A DNA stretch of 10,768 bases, taken from the NCBI GenBank assembly GCA_035543875.1, contig DATKIY010000272.1, positions 1 to 10,768 on the forward strand, written 5' to 3'. Below the pieces are notes generated by a model. That model was not told where the DNA came from. It was given only the letters and a program-made list of their open reading frames with translations, and ran no database searches. A program made the position numbers and the translations under genes. Below, in pieces: positions 7,209-10,768 of the stretch. The stretch comes from DATKIY01 sp035543875. GTDB lineage: Bacteria > Actinomycetota > Actinomycetes > JAHEKZ01. The first letter of the stretch is position 1; every line of letters starts with the position of its first letter.

Positions 7209-7897
7209 GCGCCGGCACCTCCTCCAACCACGGCGTCGTCGGTCTTCTTTCTCGACCGTCTCCGTTTCGGCGGAAGCAGGGCCGCGACAGATCCACCGGT
7301 GTCGTTGACACGTTCAACGAAAGGTCGGGTATCGCCATATCGGACAACACTGAGCGATGCCGGGTCGACCACGATGCGTTGAAACTGGTCGAGGTGTTGT
7401 CCCAGGGCATCAGCGAGGATGGACTTGATGACGTCGCCGTGAGACACGACCACGTACAGGGCATCGGCGCCAAGCTTGGTGTTCCATTCTCGAACGGCGC
7501 CGACCGATCTCGCTTGCATTGCGGCCATGGCTTCGCCGTCCTCGCCTGGGAAGACAACCCCGCTCGGATGGGCCTGCACCGTCTTCCACAACGGCTGCTT
7601 CGCCAGCTGTTTCAGCGGCTGCCCGGTCCAGTCTCCGTACCTGACCTCTCCAAGTCTGTCGTCCAGGTGAATCGGCGTATCGGTTCGGTCGGAAACGAGC
7701 GCGTTTGCGGTCTGCTGGCATCGCTCGAGTGGGCTGCTGACGACGGCGGCGATCGGGAGCTTCTCTATGCGTTGCGCCAGTGCGGCCACTTGCTCGTTGC
7801 CACGTTCGTCCAGCTCGACGCCGGGCGTCCAACCAGCCAACACTCCAGATGCGTTGGCGGCGGTACGGCCATGGCGAATGAGCAGGACAACGGTCAC
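7205..7897 (-). CDS. Histidine-phosphatase-superfamily protein, MSMEG_4193 / Rv2135c-type putative phosphomutase
   Basis: A 230-residue member of the histidine phosphatase (phosphoglycerate-mutase-like) superfamily; its substrate is unknown. Catalytic residues are all present: LIRHGRT (6-12) with Arg8 and the phospho-accepting His9, Arg59 in SSPLERC, Glu84 in GEVRYGDW as likely acid, and His153 in VSHGDVI. Length and motif spacing suit the MSMEG_4193 family (TIGR03848) better than true glycolytic GpmA, which has additional conserved segments and is nearly always encoded elsewhere. The C-terminus carries a basic tail (about 211-219, KRRRSRKK) and then a Gly/Ala-rich end, beyond the catalytic core. 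The start is GTG at 7897, since the ATG two bases upstream runs straight into TGA. TAGGCT lies 7 nt before it, with no Shine-Dalgarno site. It overlaps the DUF3090 gene by 4 bases and follows uppP by 61 bp. Phosphatase is as likely as mutase. Confidence 0.93.
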   Translation of the reverse strand: MTVVLLIRHGRTAANASGVLAGWTPGVELDERGNEQVAALAQRIEKLPIAAVVSSPLERCQQTANALVSDRTDTPIHLDDRLGEVRYGDWTGQPLKQLAKQPLWKTVQAHPSGVVFPGEDGEAMAAMQARSVGAVREWNTKLGADALYVVVSHGDVIKSILADALGQHLDQFQRIVVDPASLSVVRYGDTRPFVERVNDTGGSVAALLPPKRRRSRKKTDDAVVGGGAGA

Positions 7898-7904
7898 ATC
7901 GAGC

Positions 7905-7910
7905 AGCCTA
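7905..7910 (-). promoter_or_regulatory. Possible -10 hexamer of the phosphomutase / DUF3090 / SCO1664-family unit (TAGGCT), leaderless
   Basis: TAGGCT ends 7 nt before the GTG at 7897, inside the 61-bp gap after uppP. It matches the hexamer and spacing before mshC. It would give the phosphomutase-DUF3090-SCO1664-family unit an own promoter separate from uppP. No recognisable -35 is seen. The motif is visible; its use is inferred. Confidence 0.42.
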
Positions 7911-7958
7911 GGCGGCGGCCGGCGCTCACGCGCGCTGCGGGCGTCAGGGGCAGACGGA

Positions 7959-8792
7959 TCAGATGGTGGGGATATGCGGGTCTATGGCACCGGTGGCGAG
8001 GAGCGCGACGACCAGGAGTCCCAGCGCTACGCGATAGATGACAAACGGCAGGTACGAACGAGTTCGGATGTACCGCAGGAGCCACCCAATGACCAGGTAG
8101 CCGACGACAAAAGCCACCACCGTTGCAACGACAGTCTTTGCCATTCCTGGCTCCGCGGTCGAGCTGATGTCAGGTAGCTGGAAGATTCCCGACGCAACCA
8201 CAGCGGGAATCGCCAACAGGAAGGCATACCGGGTGGCTGCTTCCCTGGTGTAGCCCAAGAACAGACCCATGCTGATCGTTGCGCCCGACCGAGAGACACC
8301 GGGGATCAGCGCCAGCATCTGCGCAAGTCCGTACAAGATGGCGTCGCGCAACTTCAGCCGCTCAATGGGCACGATGTTGCGCGCGATATGATCTGCCACA
8401 CCCAAGATCAGTCCGAATACAATCAAGTTGATCGCGATGAGCCAAAGGTTGCGGAAGGCAGTCTGAATGGTGTTCTCGAGTAGAACACCCGCTATGGCAA
8501 TCGGAATCGTGCCAACAATGATGTACCAGCCCATGCGCGCATCGAAGTTGCCGCGCAGTTCCGGCCGAACCAGAGACTTCACCCAGGCGATAGTGATGCG
8601 CCAGATGTCGCGACGAAAGAACCAGATGACCGCGGCTTCGGTGCCTATTTGGGTAACGGCCGTAAAAGAGGCGCCAGGATCGGCCGCACCAAACATTTGC
8701 GGAAAGATCGCAAGGTGGGCGCTACTTGAGATGGGCAAGAACTCTGTTAGTCCTTGTAAGACGCCTAGCGCGATCGCTTCAAGCCAACTCAC
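7959..8792 (-). CDS. uppP: Undecaprenyl-diphosphatase (UppP/BacA), integral membrane
   Basis: Dephosphorylates undecaprenyl diphosphate to the monophosphate carrier used for peptidoglycan and other envelope polymers; loss or excess changes bacitracin sensitivity. The 277-residue product has the family's first motif, QGLTEFLPISSSAHL at 13-27, with Gln13 and Glu17 forming the (E/Q)xxxE pair and His26 matching E. coli His30. The second motif, PGVSRSGAT at 164-172, contains Arg168, matching the essential E. coli Arg174. About seven or eight hydrophobic segments are seen, roughly at 41-60, 88-106, 116-132, 150-165, 188-205, 220-240 and 250-270. The length is typical. The start is GTG at 8792 with an AGGGAG site 8 nt upstream. 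It follows the LLM gene by 28 bp, a gap altered by a 14-bp duplication. No bacitracin-resistance role can be inferred beyond the general function. Confidence 0.97.
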   Translation of the reverse strand: MSWLEAIALGVLQGLTEFLPISSSAHLAIFPQMFGAADPGASFTAVTQIGTEAAVIWFFRRDIWRITIAWVKSLVRPELRGNFDARMGWYIIVGTIPIAIAGVLLENTIQTAFRNLWLIAINLIVFGLILGVADHIARNIVPIERLKLRDAILYGLAQMLALIPGVSRSGATISMGLFLGYTREAATRYAFLLAIPAVVASGIFQLPDISSTAEPGMAKTVVATVVAFVVGYLVIGWLLRYIRTRSYLPFVIYRVALGLLVVALLATGAIDPHIPTI

Positions 8793-8800
8793 GGGGTGGT

Positions 8801-8806
8801 CTCCCT
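8801..8806 (-). promoter_or_regulatory. Shine-Dalgarno site of uppP
   Basis: AGGGAG on the minus strand lies 8 nt before the GTG start at 8792. It supports this GTG and shows that uppP is translated from a leadered or polycistronic message, unlike several neighbours. Confidence 0.75.
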
Positions 8807-8812
8807 CACTCC

Positions 8813-8840
8813 ACTGTTGGTCAAGGACTGTTGGTCAAGG
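8813..8840. repeat. Perfect 14-bp tandem duplication spanning the LLM stop codon
   Basis: ACTGTTGGTCAAGG occurs twice, at 8813-8826 and 8827-8840, with no mismatch and no spacer. On the minus strand the LLM frame runs through the first-read copy (Leu-Thr-Asn-Ser-Pro) and stops at TGA in the other copy. Because 14 is not a multiple of three, the duplication changes the frame in which the gene ends. Confidence 0.9.
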
Positions 8841-9876
8841 CCGCTGCGGCGGTCTCAAGGGTCTGGACTTGCTGGCTCACCGTCGAGTCGAACAGCGATA
8901 GGGAAAGGGTCGTTGCGCCAGCGTCGGCAAATGCTGCCATGCGCTCTGCGATCCGCGCAGGCGGGCCAAGAAGTGAGGTCCGGTCGATGAACTCAAAAGG
9001 AACGGCCGCCGCCGCACGGTCGTAGTCGCGAGCCAGGTACGCGTCCTGGATCTCCTGTGCTGGCTGTGCGTAGCCCATGCGTTCCATGTGAGCCTTGTAG
9101 AAGTTTTGCCGCTGGCTGCCCATGCCGCCGACGTATAACGCCGCATAGGAACGGATTGGCCCTGCGCACTTCTCCAAGTCGTCCCCAACGACCATGGGCA
9201 CCGTGACTGCGATATCGAAATCGCTCAGGTCCTTACCGACCTTGGCCCGACCCGCCCGCAACCGGTCGAGCGGTTCGTTGCTGTCCTGCGGGCTGAAGAA
9301 CATGCCCAACCACCCGTCCGCAATCTCACCAGTGAGCTCGAGGTTCCGGGGTCCGAGCGCGGCGAGGTAGATCGGAATCGACGTTCGTCGCGGCTGGAAT
9401 GCGAGCCGGAGTGGCTTCCCGGGACCATCGGGCAGCGGCAGCCTCACGTGTGCGCCCTCGTACCTGACAACCTTTCTCTCGAGCGCGAGGCGAACAACGT
9501 CGACGTACTCTCGCGTTCGTTGCAACGGCTTGTCGAAGCGAACACCGTGCCACCCTTCGCTGACCTGTGGCCCAGAGACCCCCAGTCCCAACCGGAAGCG
9601 GCCGCCCGACAGTTGATCGAGGGTGGCGGCTGTCATGGCGGTCATGGCCGGAGAACGGCCGGGGATCTGAAGCACCGCGGAACCGACATCAACTGACTGG
9701 GTCTTGGCGGCCAGCCAGGTCAAAACGGTGACTGCGTCCGAGCCATACGCTTCCGCAGCCCAGACGACTGCGAACCCTAATTGGTCGGCTGCCTGAGCCA
9801 AAGCGACCTGATCGTCGGCCTGGGTCGCCGCCGCTCCGCCACTGCCCCAGTACCCAAGGTTTAGACCGAGCCGCAT
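8821..9876 (-). CDS. LLM-class F420-dependent oxidoreductase, Rv3520c-type
   Basis: A luciferase-like-monooxygenase-fold enzyme of 351 residues, expected to use reduced F420 for hydride transfer to an unknown substrate in the cytoplasm. It resembles the Rv3520c family (TIGR03559): LGLNLGYWG at 3-11, AAEAYGSDA near 40-48, LDQLSGGRFRLGLGVSGPQV near 86-105, a WHGVRFDKPLQRTREY stretch near 109-124, and ALYVGGMGSQRQNF near 245-258. An upstream in-frame start at 10032 exists, but it would overlap the divergent aldo/keto reductase and add a non-conserved 52-residue stretch. The ATG at 9876 gives the family's usual N-terminus. No Shine-Dalgarno site is seen; TAGAGT lies 8 nt upstream. It is the first gene of the six-gene minus-strand run and ends 28 bp before uppP, with its stop inside the tandem duplication. 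F420 rather than FMN use is inferred from family membership. Confidence 0.94.
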   Translation of the reverse strand: MRLGLNLGYWGSGGAAATQADDQVALAQAADQLGFAVVWAAEAYGSDAVTVLTWLAAKTQSVDVGSAVLQIPGRSPAMTAMTAATLDQLSGGRFRLGLGVSGPQVSEGWHGVRFDKPLQRTREYVDVVRLALERKVVRYEGAHVRLPLPDGPGKPLRLAFQPRRTSIPIYLAALGPRNLELTGEIADGWLGMFFSPQDSNEPLDRLRAGRAKVGKDLSDFDIAVTVPMVVGDDLEKCAGPIRSYAALYVGGMGSQRQNFYKAHMERMGYAQPAQEIQDAYLARDYDRAAAAVPFEFIDRTSLLGPPARIAERMAAFADAGATTLSLSLFDSTVSQQVQTLETAAAALTNSP

Positions 9877-9884
9877 GGCGTCGG

Positions 9885-9890
9885 ACTCTA
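9885..9890 (-). promoter_or_regulatory. Possible -10 hexamer of the LLM gene (TAGAGT), leaderless
   Basis: TAGAGT ends 8 nt before the ATG at 9876 on the minus strand, inside the 43-bp divergent gap. If used, it would be the main promoter for the whole LLM-uppP-mshC run. It lies in the region where the -35 of the opposite promoter would be. No strong -35 is visible. Confidence 0.42.
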
Positions 9891-9905
9891 GCGCCGCAGC
9901 CTGGG

Positions 9906-9911
9906 TACTCT
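9906..9911 (+). promoter_or_regulatory. Possible -10 hexamer of the aldo/keto reductase gene (TACTCT), leaderless
   Basis: TACTCT ends 8 nt before the ATG at 9920 on the plus strand, mirroring the opposite LLM arrangement. The two hexamers are 15 bp apart, so two polymerases could not occupy both promoters at once. The motif is seen; its function is inferred. Confidence 0.42.
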
Positions 9912-9919
9912 CGCACGTC

Positions 9920-10768
9920 ATGGAGCAGCGACAGTTGGGACGTACAGGTCTTACGGTTTCCCGGCTCGCCCTCGGCACCATGACGTGGGGGCGAGACACC
10001 GACGAGCACGAGGCCCGTGACCAGCTGGTCACCTTCTGCGAAGCGGGCGGAACGCTGGTGGATACGGCCGACGTCTACGCCGACGGAGCGTCCGAACGCG
10101 TCCTGGGATCGCTGCTTGGCGACGCTGTCCCGCGCGACGCCGTGGTTCTCGCCAGCAAAGCCGTGAGCCGACCTGGAACCGCGCGCAGGTTCGACGCGTC
10201 ACGCGGTCACCTGCTGAGTTCACTCGACGCTTCGCTGGCGCGGCTCGGCACCGACTACCTCGACCTGTGGCAGTTGCACGCATGGGACCCAAACACGCCG
10301 TTGGCAGAAACCCTCGCCGCCGCGGACGTCGCTGTCCAGTCCGGGCGAGTTCGCTACATCGGAGTATCGAACTACTGCGGTTGGCAGATGGCGAACGCGG
10401 CAACCTGGCAGTCGGCAGTGCCCGGACGAACACCCGTCGCGTCAACGCAGGTGGAGTACTCGTTGCTGCAGCGAGGTGTCGAGCGAGAGGTACTGGACGC
10501 AGCCCGAAATCTTGGGATGGGTGTCCTTGTCTGGTCGCCGCTGGGGCGTGGCGTCCTTACTGGTAAGTATCGGACGGGCACGCCAGCGGATTCGCGCGCT
10601 GCATCACCACACTTCACCGAGTTTGTACGTCCGTTCCTTGATGAACGAAGTCGAAGCGTCGTAGAGGCTGTGGTTACCGCAGCGAGCGGCCTGGGGGTAT
10701 CTCCGCTCGAGGTCGCGCTCGCTTGGGTTCGTGACCGTCCTGGTGTCACCTCAGCCATCGTGGGAGCC
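9920..10768 (+). CDS. Aldo/keto reductase (C-terminus outside the window)
   Basis: NAD(P)H-dependent reductase of carbonyl compounds with a TIM-barrel fold; its substrate is unknown. Exactly 283 codons are visible and the frame is open to the window end; relatives run to about 320-330 residues, so about 40 are missing. The catalytic tetrad is complete: Asp48 and Tyr53 in LVDTADVYADG, Lys80 in VLASK, and His120 in LDLWQLH. Other marks are the QLGRTGLTVSRLALGT start typical of YajO/Tas-like AKRs, GRVRYIGVSNY at 142-152, and WSPLGRGVLTGKY near 207-219. The ATG at 9920 gives the usual family N-terminus. No Shine-Dalgarno site is seen. It is divergent from the F420-dependent oxidoreductase with only 43 bp between them, so the two may share control. 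Minus-strand open frames across it are shadows. Confidence 0.96.
   Translation, partial: MEQRQLGRTGLTVSRLALGTMTWGRDTDEHEARDQLVTFCEAGGTLVDTADVYADGASERVLGSLLGDAVPRDAVVLASKAVSRPGTARRFDASRGHLLSSLDASLARLGTDYLDLWQLHAWDPNTPLAETLAAADVAVQSGRVRYIGVSNYCGWQMANAATWQSAVPGRTPVASTQVEYSLLQRGVEREVLDAARNLGMGVLVWSPLGRGVLTGKYRTGTPADSRAASPHFTEFVRPFLDERSRSVVEAVVTAASGLGVSPLEVALAWVRDRPGVTSAIVGA

Noticed and set aside
7205..7897. Glycolytic phosphoglycerate mutase (gpmA) call
   Set aside because: The catalytic RHG, Glu and His are present, but length, context with DUF3090 and the SCO1664-family gene, and the basic tail fit the MSMEG_4193-type family of unknown substrate better.
7379..8041. 220-residue plus-strand open frame across the phosphomutase gene
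   Set aside because: It is antisense to a gene with complete catalytic motifs, has no family-like sequence, and has the composition expected of a high-GC shadow frame.
9877..10032. N-terminal extension of the LLM gene to an upstream in-frame start at 10032 (403 residues)
   Set aside because: The extra 52 residues lie antisense to the aldo/keto reductase start and look nothing like the family; the protein from the ATG at 9876 begins with the expected LGLNLGYWG.

Overview
The window looks like a stretch of core chromosome from a high-GC, mycothiol-producing actinobacterium. The indicators are a complete mshC (mycothiol cysteine ligase), an F420-dependent LLM oxidoreductase of the Rv3520c type, and three protein families that are largely actinobacterial (SCO1664 family, DUF3090, MSMEG_4193-type phosphomutase). 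From memory, the order metH / PAC2 / mshC / SCO1664-like / DUF3090 / phosphomutase / uppP follows the M. tuberculosis Rv2124c-Rv2136c neighbourhood, without the genes inserted there. I see no mobile element, CRISPR array, tRNA or rRNA, and no stretch above 300 bases lacks a gene. I would not assign the organism below class level.

Layout. Bases 1-3502 (minus) hold all but the last few codons of metH, cobalamin-dependent methionine synthase. A 142-bp divergent gap leads to a plus-strand PAC2-family gene (3645-4496). It meets, tail to tail across 22 bp, a minus-strand run of six genes read from 9876 down to 4519: LLM flavin oxidoreductase, uppP, histidine-phosphatase-type phosphomutase, DUF3090, SCO1664-family kinase-like protein, and mshC. 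A 43-bp divergent gap then leads to a plus-strand aldo/keto reductase (9920 onward) cut by the window end.

How the genes may work together. metH makes methionine from homocysteine, and mshC joins cysteine to GlcN-Ins in mycothiol synthesis, so both touch sulfur metabolism. uppP recycles undecaprenyl carrier lipid for the cell wall. The phosphomutase, DUF3090 and SCO1664-family proteins have no established joint role. They form a tight unit (4-base ATGA overlap, then a 50-bp gap) that ends 24 bp before mshC, which makes this phosphatase-like / zinc-ribbon / lipid-kinase-like trio the best candidate here for an undescribed pathway.

Two fine-scale patterns stand out. Five genes without a clear Shine-Dalgarno site (metH, mshC, phosphomutase, LLM, AKR) each have a TAnnnT hexamer 7-9 nt before the start codon, as expected for leaderless transcripts. 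PAC2 and uppP have good Shine-Dalgarno sites and lack that hexamer. Also, a perfect 14-bp tandem duplication at the LLM/uppP junction appears to have shifted the LLM stop codon away from an original GTGA overlap with the uppP start.
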